From the NCBI GenBank assembly GCA_963575745.1, contig CAUYUJ010017776.1, positions 28,501 through 92,500 of the forward strand: a stretch of 64,000 nt of DNA, in the 5' to 3' direction. The position numbers were made by a program, and so were the translations under genes. The notes beneath the pieces were generated by a model that worked only from the letters and a program-made list of their open reading frames with translations, was not told where the DNA came from and made no database searches. Positions within the stretch are counted from its first letter, which is position 1, and every line of letters starts with the position of its first letter. Shown here piece after piece: positions 10,720 to 21,344 of the stretch. This DNA is from Prorocentrum cordatum (Eukaryota > Sar > Dinophyceae > Prorocentrales > Prorocentraceae).

Positions 10720-10935
10720 TATCAGCATGCTTACTTAGTTGTATGATGTATATAAATATGTGTATATATATATGTATGTACGCATGTGAACGTTATAGCT
10801 AGGTGGGAAAGTATGTATGTATGTATGTATATATGTAGGCATGTAGATATGTATGTATATACACGTATATGTTCTTAAGAAAAACTACACCTGCGGAATC
10901 CAACGTATAGTTTATGAATATGTGTGCTCATGCAC
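10720..10935. repeat. TATG/TATA-rich spacer
   Basis: Microsatellite-like ATGTATGTA sequence, no coding signal. Confidence 0.7.
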
Positions 10936-10939
10936 TGCA

Positions 10940-11376
10940 CGTTGAATTCCGCATCTTCTGGGAGGCCATGGGGCCCTGAGGCTGATCCTGCAGGGACCGA
11001 CCTTGGGGGCTGGTTGTCAACGGGACTGCGATTGCGCACGTGATCAGCTGCAGGTCGAAGTCTCCGACGGTGACGAAGTCGAGAGTGTAGACGACAGTGT
11101 GCTCGGCGAGCACCTCCGCCAGTCCCTGGAGTTGCCTGAAGACGATGCAGTCGACCAGAAGATGACCGAGGATTGCAAGGGGTCACGTGGGCGGGGGCCG
11201 AGTGATCCTCAGAGATCGGAGGGGAGAAGCGGGAGGAGGGCGGGGATCATTAGGATCACGCTCCTCCCTCGCGACTCTCCTGCCCCCCGCAATGCGAGGC
11301 CTCGATCGAGTGGCCATCCCTTCGGATGATGGGTAGCCCCATCGCTCGAAAGGTTGATCACTCGAGTCCCGTCTAG
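10940..11376. other. Ambiguous coding-like stretch, strand unresolved
   Basis: Plus-strand reading gives an acidic frame (DQLQVEVSDGDEVESVDDSV) that would fit the acidic protein downstream. The complementary minus-strand frame also looks protein-like (AEVLAEHTVVYTLDFVTVGD). Without transcript data neither can be preferred. The part from 11200 to 11376 is GC-rich and shows no clear gene. Confidence 0.3.
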
Positions 11377-12699
11377 GATGGCGCCCAGATCGTCGCGGCC
11401 CTCGAGGATGGCACCCAGATCGTCGACGCGGGGGGGGACGGCGCCAAGATCGTCGACGCGGCCCTCGAGGATGGCACCCAGATCGTCGACGCGGCCCTCG
11501 AGGATGACGCCCAGATCGACGCCGACGCGGCCCTCGAGGATGACGCCCAGATCGACGCGGCCATCGAGGATGACACCCAGCAGATCGACGCGGCGCTCGA
11601 GAATGACACGCAGCAGATCGACGCGGCGCTCGAGGATGACACCCAGCAGATCGACGCGGACATCGAGGATGACACCCAGATCTCGAATACGAACGCCCGG
11701 GCCGACAGCGCATGGGTGACCCCGTGCGCAGCGTCGAGCCCGAATGGCCGCATCCCGTTCTTGAGGACGATCAAGGGCATCACGATGCGCAAGCGGCCCA
11801 AAAAGGAGAGGAAGAAAAAGAAGGCCACGAAGAAGAAGAGGAAGTTGGTGAAGGTCGAGGATGCCGAGACGCAGGATCATGATGAACTGGTGGCGATCCC
11901 TGTGGGCCTGGGGAAGAAGGATAAGAAGGAGGTGCCCGTCGCTAAGAAGGAGGTGCCCGACGCCAAGAAGGAGGTGCCCGACGCCGACAAGGAGGTGCCC
12001 GTCGCCAAGGAGGTGCCCGTCGCCAAGAAGGAGGTGCCCGTCGCCAAGAAGGAGGTGCCCGTCGCCAAGGAGGTGCCCGTCGCCAAGAAAGCGCCCGTCG
12101 CCAAGAAGGTGCCCGTCGCCAAGCAGCAGATCACCAAGAGGCCAGCCGCCAAGAGGCCGGCGGCCGCCTCGCCCGCCAAGAAGGCCAAGGAGGAGGACGA
12201 CGGCGCAGACTGCGCAGGGGAGGTTGCTGGCCCAGAGGGCGCAGAGGACGCAGAGGAGGGCGAGGAGGAGGCCGCTGAGGCCGAGGAGGAGGAGGAGGAG
12301 GAGGAGGAGGAGGAGGAGGAAGAGGAGGAGGCCGAGGAAGGCGCAGCCGATGAAGTTGCAGCCGAGGAGGAGGTGGTCACGCAGATCGAGGATGAGGATC
12401 CCATGCACGCGTGCTTCCAGACGGACGGCGGCGAGATGGCCAGGGTCAAGTACCTGCGCCGCGACAGCGAGGGCTACAGCACGCTGGCGTACCAGCGTTC
12501 GTCCGACGCTCCGAAGTGGCTGCAGCTCGCGCAGGTTGGCGACAGGACCTCGGAGGTGCTGGTGACGAAGACCGACCGCCGCGAGCTCAGCGACAAGCTC
12601 ACCAGGAGCATCTTCAAGCAGATCGTCAAGGATAAGACGATCGACAAAGACAAGATCAAGGCGATCAAGTGCCAGATCTTCGCCGACATGAAGTCGTAG
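11377..12699 (+). CDS. Terminal exon of an acidic/basic repeat protein (nuclear-type)
   Basis: The exon probably starts just after the acceptor GTCTAG (AG at 11375-11376); the TAG in this frame is then part of the splice site. The frame is open to a TAG at 12697. It encodes about eleven copies of an 11-residue acidic unit (AALEDDTQQID and variants), then a Lys-rich run (KRPKKERKKKKATKKK), then at least ten heptad-like KEVPVAK/KEVPDAK units, KRPAAKRPAA, a run of more than 20 Glu, and a non-repetitive C-terminus (HACFQTDGGEMARVKYLRR ... IFADMKS). The C-terminal 90 residues may be the folded part. The composition suggests a chromatin or RNA-binding nuclear protein, but this is inference. Upstream exons are uncertain (see 9.8 and 10.6 kb). 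Confidence 0.72.
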   Translation, partial: DGAQIVAALEDGTQIVDAGGDGAKIVDAALEDGTQIVDAALEDDAQIDADAALEDDAQIDAAIEDDTQQIDAALENDTQQIDAALEDDTQQIDADIEDDTQISNTNARADSAWVTPCAASSPNGRIPFLRTIKGITMRKRPKKERKKKKATKKKRKLVKVEDAETQDHDELVAIPVGLGKKDKKEVPVAKKEVPDAKKEVPDADKEVPVAKEVPVAKKEVPVAKKEVPVAKEVPVAKKAPVAKKVPVAKQQITKRPAAKRPAAASPAKKAKEEDDGADCAGEVAGPEGAEDAEEGEEEAAEAEEEEEEEEEEEEEEEEAEEGAADEVAAEEEVVTQIEDEDPMHACFQTDGGEMARVKYLRRDSEGYSTLAYQRSSDAPKWLQLAQVGDRTSEVLVTKTDRRELSDKLTRSIFKQIVKDKTIDKDKIKAIKCQIFADMKS

Positions 12700-12762
12700 T
12701 TCGACTTGGCAACTCGGGCTGAAGGTTGGATGAACATGCCATGGAGGGAGTGAGCTGATGTA

Positions 12763-13360
12763 GTGACGATGTTGATGATGCTGATGATGCTGATGGTGAT
12801 GATCATGATGATGATCATGATGATGATCATGATGATGATGCTGCTGATGACTAATATGGTAAGTGTGTCGATGATGGTGGTGATGGTGTCATTGATGCTG
12901 ATGGTGGTGACGATGGCGATGGCGATGGCGATGATGATGCCAATGATGATGGCAACGATGGTGATGACGATGGTGGTAAGTATGCTGATGACGGCGAATA
13001 TTACGGTGGTGATGTTGATGGTTGTTTTGGTGATGACAATGACGATGATGCGGGTGGCGACGACGGAATGGAATAACGACGGTGATGTTGATGGTGATGC
13101 TTAACATGATGATGATATTGCAGCGTTTGCTGCTGATGATGGTGACGAAGACGTTGATGATGACAATGATGAACACGATGATGATAATGATGAAAATGAT
13201 GATGATGACGATGATGATGATGATGACGATGATGACGTTGACGACGGCGGTGATCATGTGATGACGGCGGCGATGGTGATGGTGATGGAGATGTTGATGA
13301 TGATGCTGATGCTGATGATGATGCTGACGATTTGACGATGATGATGACGATGATGGAACA
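12763..13360. repeat. GATGATG low-complexity tract
   Basis: Six hundred bases of GAT/GGT/GAC triplets immediately downstream of the gene; no supported coding sequence. Confidence 0.88.
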
Positions 13361-13389
13361 CCCATCGGGCATCATAAGGATGCGGTATG

Positions 13390-14385
13390 GTGAGCGGGCG
13401 GGGAAGCTGAGGGATGGGTGTGTATATAAATAAGTGTTACTATCAATAGATGTGTGCGTGTACACGCTAACGGAGTTAGATGTTCATCTACGCATAATGC
13501 TTGCAATTGCTATGTATGTACAAGCATCTATGTATGCACATTTATACATATGTATATATATATACATGCAAACATAGATGCATGTACATACATAGTGATT
13601 GCAAGCACTAGGTATGTACACACACATCGACTCGGGACGGACCCTACACGCTGGATGCCCCTGCTGCCCAGGTGAGAGGGCGCGGCCGCGCGCTTCGACG
13701 CCCGCGAGCCCTTCGACAGGGGAAGGGTTCGTGGCATTCTTTCTTGAGGGAAGTCGAGAGATCCAGATCTCTCGAGGCGCGCTGGCACCCAGCAACAAGA
13801 AGCGACATATCGATCGAGATTCGTTGGCCGACGGGCGACCGAGAGATTCGTTGGCCGACGGGCGACCGACACGGATGTATGGAGGAGCAACGAGGTCAGC
13901 AATAGGAAAGGCGATAAGGGGGGAGGAGGAGGAGGAGGAGGAGGAGGAGTAGGACGGGTGAAGGAGGACACATGAGGTGACCTGCAAGTACTCTCGTGAG
14001 TTAGCTGCAGATGTGCACATGCGCGTGAGTTGTTGTGGGGTTGCTGGTGGGTCGACCGATGTGCGGAGCTATAGGATGAATGTGGATATTGCTCGCAACT
14101 CATGTCCGTGAGCTCCGCATGCCGGCACCATCTCATCAGCTGGCTGCTCGCCATGGCCTTTCCAGATCGACCGCGCGGGGCCCCTCCAACGCTGCAATCT
14201 GGTCCTCGAGGCTGCAGGCGAAAGGGGTTGCATGAGGGAGGAAGCATCGACTAGCAGTTGCGATACCAAGAGGGAGGAGTGTGCGTCTCCCTGGGAAGTT
14301 GCGGCGCCATCTCTCGCACTACGGGGGAGCCACGGACCCACGTGCAATTAGACGTGGTTTGCACTGCCTGTGCGTACGCGTGCTC

Positions 14386-14422
<37 letters not shown>

Positions 14423-14480
14423 TACATGCATGGGCTGGTGTGCATTTAAATGTGTGGTGGCAATAATGGGTGGTGTGCCC
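13390..14480. other. Spacer with a 25-bp unit duplicated at 27-bp spacing; no firm gene
   Basis: Contains ATG-rich microsatellites (13500-13620), the sequence GAGATTCGTTGGCCGACGGG repeated at 13816 and 13843, a GGA run near 13919-13950 and a TA/GA run near 14385-14425. Weak protein-like frames near 14100-14240 exist on both strands and cannot be assigned. Confidence 0.5.
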
Positions 14481-14929
14481 ACATGCATAATAAGATCATG
14501 ATGTTTCCAAGTGCATACCTGGATAAACGCATGCCATCTTGTGCTACACGGGAAGGGCTGCTCGCAATCCCGGGTTGCACGCCCCCCGCCCCCCCGCACC
14601 CCCCCCACCCCCAATGCATATGCAAAGGACCACCCAGCAACCCCACCCACCCCCGCTGGATCCGCACATGAATTTCGCGAGCCTCGCGAATGGGATCGCC
14701 CGCCCACCCCCCGCAGCAAGGCGCGGCGCCCCCGCCAAGCGCATGCATTCCCACACCCTGCCTGTGGGTATCGAGTCGCATCGTCGACGCCGTCGCCGTC
14801 GACGACCACGTCGGCGTTCGTCGTCGGTGCCTCGTCGTTGTCGCCCACCCCATCCAATTGACCAGGGGGTGGGTGGGGGGCGCGGCGGGGCCCATGTAGA
14901 ATTTACACATTGCGTATGTACACACATCT

Positions 14930-15190
14930 GTGTATGCATAGGACATGTGCGTATGTGCATTTATAATGCATGTATGTACACTTATGCATGTATGTGTGTA
15001 TGTGTGCATGTGTGTATGTATGTACGTATGTATGTATGTATGTATGCATGTAGATATGTATGTATGCATGTGTATACGTATGTATGTATGTATGTATGTA
15101 TGTATGTATGCAGAAGCGTATGTATATGTATATATGTGTATGTGTTTGTTTGTGCGTGAGTACGTATGTATGTATATGTGCGCATGGATC
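14930..15190. repeat. TATG/CATG microsatellite
   Basis: Nearly continuous ATGTATGT repeats with TGTATGTGTG variants. The preceding 14480-14930 is GC-rich and C-homopolymer-rich with no supported gene. Confidence 0.88.
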
Positions 15191-15544
15191 AAGGCGTGCG
15201 CGCACGCGCGCGAGTGCACGGCGCATGCGGCAAAGAGACGGACCCGCCGCACAGGTGCACCTGGGCCCCCTGCAGGGCGCCAGCGTTGCATCCGTACTCG
15301 GCCGCGGACATGACTTCTATGGCCACGCCGAACAAGAACGCCTACCCTCGGGTCTGTCGGGGGGGCCGCCAAGGGCCCCATGCCCTCGAGGGCCCTCGGG
15401 GCCCCCAGCCGAGGACCCCGCGGGTCCAATGTCGCGGGCTTATATATAGGGCCTCGTCGGGCCCCAAGTGGCACGACTAATTGATCGAAGCGCGACGGGC
15501 CGCGCCAGGCCCGTTGGATCGATCGGGGCGGGGCCGCGCTGGCC

Positions 15545-15955
15545 TCCGAAGCCCCATCGGAACCTTCGGGGGCCCGCGCGGGCCCCGTCGGGGCCCGCGG
15601 GTGCGTGGCGTGGGCCGATCGGTCTGGCCCAGGGGCCCATCGGGTGGGCCCGAAGCCCCATCAGAACCCTCGGGGGCCCAGCTGGGCCCCGCGCGGGCCC
15701 CGTCGGGGCCCGCGGGTGCGTGGCGTGGGCCGATCGGTCTGGCCCAGGGGCCCATCGGGTGGGCCCGAAGCCCCATCGGAACCCTCGGGGGCCCAGCTGG
15801 GCCCCGCGCGGGCCCCGTCAGGGCCCGCGGGTGCACGGCGTTGGCCGATCGGTCGGGCCCAGGGGCCCATCGGGTGGGCCCGAACCCCAATCGGAACCTT
15901 CGGGAGCCCATCAGGGCACCGCGCGGACACCGTCGGGGCCCGCGGGTGCGCCCCA
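15545..15955. repeat. 115-bp GC-rich tandem repeat, about 3.5 copies
   Basis: The landmark GGGTGCGTGGCGTGGGCCG recurs at about 15598, 15713 and 15828 and partially at 15943, an exact 115-bp spacing. Units are very GC-rich and contain many GGGCCC palindromes. The spacing is not a multiple of three, so the frames through it shift between units. Confidence 0.92.
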
Positions 15956-16012
15956 AAGGCTCATGGGGGGGGCGGCGACGGACTTTGGGCGCCGCGGACG
16001 TGCGCCCCGAGA

Positions 16013-16556
16013 TAATGTTCCCGTAATGTTCCCGTAATGTTCCGTAGTGTTCCGTAATGTTCTCATGCTTCCGTAATGTTCCCGTAATGTCCCCGTAATG
16101 TTCTGTAATGTTCCGTAATGTTCCAATTTTCCCGCAATGTTCCCGTAATGTTCCCGTAATGTTCCGTAATGTTCCATGTTCCGTAATGTTCTAATGTTCC
16201 CGTAAGGTTCCCGTAATGTTCCGTAATGTTCTAATGTTCCCGTAATGTTCCGTAAATGTTCCGTAATGTTCCGTAATGTTCTCATGTTCCCGTGATGTTC
16301 CCGTAATGTTCCCGTAATGTTCCCGTAATGTTCCGTAATGTTCCGTAATGTTCCATGTTCCGTAATGTTCTAATGTTCCCGTAATGTTCCCGTAATGTTC
16401 CGTAATGTTCCGTAATGTTTTAATGTTCCCGTACTGTTCCCGTAATGTTCCCGTAATGTTCCCGTAATGTTCCCGTAATGTCCCGTAATGTCCCGTAATG
16501 TTCTTATGTTCCCGTAAGGTTCTCGTAATGTTCCGTAATGTTCCGTAATGTTCCAG
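16013..16556. repeat. CCCGTAATGTT minisatellite
   Basis: About 45-50 units of 10-12 bp, mainly CCCGTAATGTT or CCGTAATGTT, with some longer variants containing CTAATGTT. It is abruptly bordered on the left by GC-rich repeat and on the right by CCAGTTTTCGCCC. The array is strongly strand-asymmetric (T-rich on the plus strand). No spacers, so not a CRISPR. Confidence 0.95.
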
Positions 16557-17217
16557 TTTTCGCCCGCGCCCTAAGGGGCGCGCAACCCCGTCTTTTGGGG
16601 GGGCGACGACGCGCCGTGCCCGACGGGGCGCGGCGCTTGCGCTGCCCGCGCCGATCGGCGGGGGCGCGCGCCTTGGAATTCCGCCTGGCGACGAGGCTTG
16701 CAGGCGAAATGGGATCTCGCACCCGATCTGGATATTGCGCACGAGGAAAAAGGGTGCGTGGCGCACGCGCGCGCGCGCGTCCACGCGCGCAACCGCGCGA
16801 GGCGAGAACCGCGCGCCGACCTCGCGCCGCATTGCGTCTGCGCATGTGTGATGTGCGCGTTGCATATTTGTATATGTACATGATATATGTATGTATGTGT
16901 ATATATATAGACCATGCGCATTTGTAAGGCAGCGTGCACGCGTACGATATCTATGCATGTGTGTAACGATATCTATGTGTGATATGTACGTGTAGACACG
17001 CGCACGCGCGCGCGCCCATGCGCGCGCGCGTGTGCACGCATGCCACAACAGTGATCTGGATACTGCTGCACGGTGAATTGCTGGACCTCTGCCTCTGGCC
17101 GGAACTATCTCGACCCCGTCCCCGTGTTTGCCGCAGGTCGTTCCGGTGCGCAGCACATTCATTCCGTGGACCAGGGAACTCTATCTGTAGGCCCGATGGA
17201 GATCGGGAGGCGACGCA

Positions 17218-20200
17218 ATGCCGCCGAAGGGCAAGCCTGGCGCCAAGAAACCGAAGGCCGACCCCGAGACTCTCAAGTGGGACAAGGCTGCGAAACGCAA
17301 GGCCAACGCTGATCACGAAAACTTGATGCAACGCTTCAGGACGGCTCGCGGCAGGAAAATGTGTAATTGTGCACATACCCAGAATTCACGGCCATCCTGG
17401 CGCGCTCCGAGCCCATTAACCCAGGGCCCATCGACGAACCCCATACCTCTAATCCCTTTCCTCGTCGCCCCCCTTAGATTTTTCCTTTTCGAGGACGGCC
17501 ATGGCCAAGGCCAAGCAGGATGTCAAGGATGAGTACAAGAACTACTCCAAGGGCAGGGGCGCCGAGTGGATCGCGAAGTTCAAGAAGTACGGCGCGACCC
17601 GTGTAAATCTATCTCACCCCGACGCACAGCCACTGCCACGTGTCAGAGGGGGATACTGATATATGTGTATATCGATGTACACACATGTACGTATGCTTAG
17701 GTGTATATATAGCTATATTTGTAAGTTTGACATACCAACGCACTCGCATGAACAGACTAGACATGTGGAGCGCGGTATCTATGTATAACACTGCAAGAGC
17801 ATATACATACACACGCCCATATATATATGAATAAATAAATAAGTGTATATATGTACATATGTATATGTGCAACTGTGTGTGCACTATGGCCAGAAGGGAA
17901 CTTCGACTTGGCGATTTCCGAGAAGACCGAGCGCAAGAAGAAGACCACCACCAAGGGCGAGCTGGACAACTGGAAGTCCTTCGACTCTTTGCTGACGCTG
18001 CGAGGGTGGACACCCTCGAACGAGAACACGGAGTTTGGGAAACGGCGAGCGCCGTTCTTTAAGAGGCGGGGGCGGAGGAGGAGGAGGAGGAAGAGGAGGA
18101 GGAGGAGGAGGAGGATTATTGATGGGGGCAGGTAGGAGGAGGGAGAAATGGGGGAAGGGACAAGACATCAATGCAATGGCCCAGCTATACAACTCAATTG
18201 TCGCTCGTGCACTTGCCTCGTCTGCGCTCGCTTGTGGCACGAGCGGTAACGCTATAAATATAAGTATCCATCGCAGCTGCTATGCTTGGGCAGTGGCGGT
18301 GAAGAGCTACTGCGAGAAGATGCCTCGCGCGCACGTGAAGGTGACGGCACACATTATAATGTGCAGACTTGCCCCCTGCAGGCCACCCTTTTCTCTGAGG
18401 TGGGAGAGGGACCCACCTCCCTAGGCCTATCCTCTCCCGCCCTCGCCCCACCCTCGACTTGCCCCCCTCTCTCACCCCCCTGGCCCCACAAGAGCCAGCG
18501 CGATGTTTCCGACCGATCCGAGGTTGACCCCCAGACTGGAGAATATCTGCATCGACGCATCGGACTGCAGGGTTCGGATATACTGTTACATGGTCAGGAG
18601 CTGGCCACCACCAACACCACGGGCAGCGCCCCGATGGACAAGTGCACCCCCGTTAAGTATAAGCGCAGCGCTGGTGGCACGAAGTCCTCGGGCTCGAAGG
18701 ACAAGGTTCCCAGGGCCCTGAGTCCACCGATCCATCGAACGATGCAAGATCGAGCCGATGCATCGGAGATGATATCGATGTCATGGTTTGTTTTATGTGC
18801 GTCGGTCGAGTCTCGAAGGCGCCACCCCCCGACGACAGCAGCTCGTACGAAGAGAGCTATGAGTCGTCGGATGAGGGCGAGGACGACGGCATGGAACCCG
18901 AGGCATTCCATATATATATATATATATGTATATATATATCTATATATAAGCCACTCCCCGCCCCCCTTGGGACCAGACTGCCCTGTGTCGCCCGCGTTTC
19001 GGTTTGAGATCGGCCCCGAGGCTGCAGGGGGCCAATCGAACGATCGACCGATCAGCCCCCCGCCCTCCCGCGCCTCGAGGCGGCGCCACAGCCCGCGGCA
19101 CCGAGCGGTGAGTACAGCAAGGTGCTCGGCAAGTCGACGCGGATCGACGCCCTCCTCTCTGGAATCGACGTGGGGCAGGGGTAGGGATCCCCTCGCATCT
19201 CCACCCCGCCTGGCGTCGATCGACCGATGTTTCGGATCGCCCTTCGGACGCGCCTGTGACGGGAGTGCGGGAGGTGGACGAGATCCCGTGGACGAAGCCC
19301 TTCAAGGCCCAGGTCGAGAACTCCATCAAGGCACTGAACACGGTCAAGGTTGCGATGACGGCGGCGCTGCAGGGAAAATCAGCGACTCAGACGACGCCGT
19401 CGATCGGTGACGTGATCGACAACCGATCGCGACAACCAGTCCGATATCGATTTCAAACCGACCCATGTTCGAACTCGATCGAGCAGGCGAAGCGGGGGCG
19501 AGGGGCAGAAGCTAATGAGGGTAGAGGAGGAGGAGGAGGAGGAGGAGGAGGAGGGGGAGGAGGAGGAGGGGGTGGAGGCGGAGGAGGGAGCGAGGAGGGC
19601 GATCTGGAGATGGTGCGATCGGAGGGCGCCCCCGCCCGATTGAATGCCGAGGCCGCCCAAAGACCTGGACATGGCCAGCATGAATGACAAGATCGACGAG
19701 GCCATGGCTTGTCTTGCCCCCGCCCATGCAGCGACAGATGAGGAGAGATCTCGAGGAGGCGACTGAGGGGTAACGAAGAGGAGGAGGAGGTGGAGGAGGA
19801 GGAGGAGGAGGAAGGAGATGAATAGGAGGAACTAGGCACTAGACAACCGAAAGAAAAACACGCACGAAACGTAGACCCTCAGGTTGACGTCCTCGGTGGA
19901 CCCAGCGAAACGGCCAGGAGGGGGGAGGGAAGGCGGGAGAGGATACGACAAGGATGAGGAGTTTGCCGTGGGGACAGACGCATCCTTTTCTGCGCAATGC
20001 AGTGGCGTTAACACGTGCAGGAGGGCTCATGCGTCGAAATCCCGAGTTGCATTGCATTGATTCCAGTGTCCTGGGAGGCCAATCGCGTGTGGATGCTCAT
20101 CGCCCCAGTGATGGCCAGCGTGCGGCAAGCGCAAGAGGCGCTTGCTAAGTAAGGTACGGTCCAGCTCGCCCCCGACCATTCCTTGTTATATTGTTGTGTG

Positions 20201-20403
20201 ACGTGTTTGATGTTATGCTCGTCCTCCCCCCCCCTCCCCCCCCTCCCAGCCTGGCACCGACAATGATTGTGGTAGGCAGCAGCTCGAGCGTTCGACTGAA
20301 GGCCCTGTGCGGGAGATCACAGGCCAAGGGGAAGATTCAGACTTCAGAGTTGCTCGCCCGTGCCCGCACCGTGCTCGTGCGCTCGAGGACAATGGCGCGA
20401 TGA
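17218..20403 (+). CDS. Eleven-exon gene for a 353-residue basic protein of unknown function
   Basis: Model: 17218-17360, 17494-17600, 17894-18005, 18277-18340, 18598-18705, 18819-18902, 19080-19169, 19274-19373, 19663-19710, 20067-20148, 20280-20403. All joins keep frame and the total is 1062 nt. Most introns are GT-AG; the intron after exon 6 uses GC (GAG|GCATTC). The exon 8 donor is uncertain: it would be GA (CAGG|GAAAAT). The protein begins MPPKGKPGAKKPKADPETLK and is Lys-rich over the first 110 residues. A Ser/Glu/Asp-rich segment (SSSYEESYESSDEGEDDG) follows, then a helical region (FKAQVENSIKALNTVKVAM) and a basic C-terminus ending RTMAR. No known domain is recognised; a nuclear or chromatin role is a guess from composition. 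Introns carry TATG, GGA and GATC simple repeats. Confidence 0.78.
18065..18120. repeat. GGA-rich intronic run
   Basis: Purine-rich (GGA)n inside intron 3 of the 11-exon gene. A comparable GGA run lies at 19515-19595 in intron 8. Confidence 0.85.
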
Positions 20404-20409
20404 CCTCCT

Positions 20410-20855
20410 CCTCCCCCTCCTCCAGCAGTGTTGCCAATATGCTTGCAAGTTAGATCGGCCGACCATCACCAAGGGTATGTGTGTGCATATGTTTGTTGCC
20501 CGCTCCTGATGCTGCCGCTGCCAACGAGCATGCACAGGTACAGTCGGGGCGCTGAAGAAGGAACCCTTTTCGTTGGGTAGGGGCTCGGTGTTATTTGATT
20601 GTTTCCACAGTTTGCTCAAGGTTTTACTTAGGTTTTCGATGGGACGCCGAAGTTCAGCTCATGGATAGGCTGGGCCTCGTTCCTTATTTAGGGCTCCTCA
20701 GGTCAACGCCCCGACTGTACCCCCGAGCAGAACAGTCGTGATGGTTGAGGGCAACTCTTTTGTTGTGGCACGTGGGCGGTTCATTGATATCGCTTCGCTT
20801 CCGTAGCATTCCCATCGAGCTGTCAGCAGTTTTCCGTTTCGGCGGTGAACGTCGA
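20410..20855. other. Intergenic sequence, no feature seen
   Basis: Unique-looking sequence between the 11-exon gene and the transposase-like gene. No convincing exon, hairpin or repeat was found. Confidence 0.4.
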
Positions 20856-20969
20856 TCCGATGGCAGGCCGTGCTGCAGGGTCGTCCATGCTAGTGGATCT
20901 TGCGAGCCCGTATCAACCCGCGCCTGCAGGGGACCGGCGGCGGGTAGCCAGAATGAATGGTGCACCTGG

Positions 20970-21197
20970 GCACTCACACTATATATGTGTATATATGTAG
21001 GTGTGTATGTATATGAGTGGAGGGAGGCATGGGATAAAGGAGGAGGGGGGCAAGCGAACGGAGAGTCCCCCCCCACACACACACACATACGCACATGTTT
21101 ATGCATACTAGGTATGTGTGTATGTATGTATGTATGTTTGTATGTATGTATGTATGTATGCATGCATGTGTGTATGTGTATTGTATGTGTGTATGTA

Positions 21198-21254
<57 letters not shown>

Positions 21255-21330
21255 GTATGCATGCATGCATGCATGCATGCATGTATGTATGTATGTATGT
21301 ATGTATGTGTATGTGTGTATGCATATGTGC
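20970..21330. repeat. TATG/TGTATG/CATG microsatellite
   Basis: About 360 bp of ATGT-type repeats, probably in the first intron of the following transposase-like gene. Confidence 0.88.
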
Positions 21331-21344
21331 GATGTCGTGCCCAG

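Noticed and set aside
12763-13360. Poly-Met/Asp or His-rich proteins
   Set aside because: GATGATG triplet repeat; no gene.
15480-16030. Gly/Pro/Arg-rich proteins on both strands
   Set aside because: GC-rich 115-bp tandem repeat; the period is not a multiple of three and frames differ per unit.
16013-16556. CRISPR-like array
   Set aside because: Direct head-to-tail 10-12 bp units without spacers, in eukaryotic sequence; a minisatellite.
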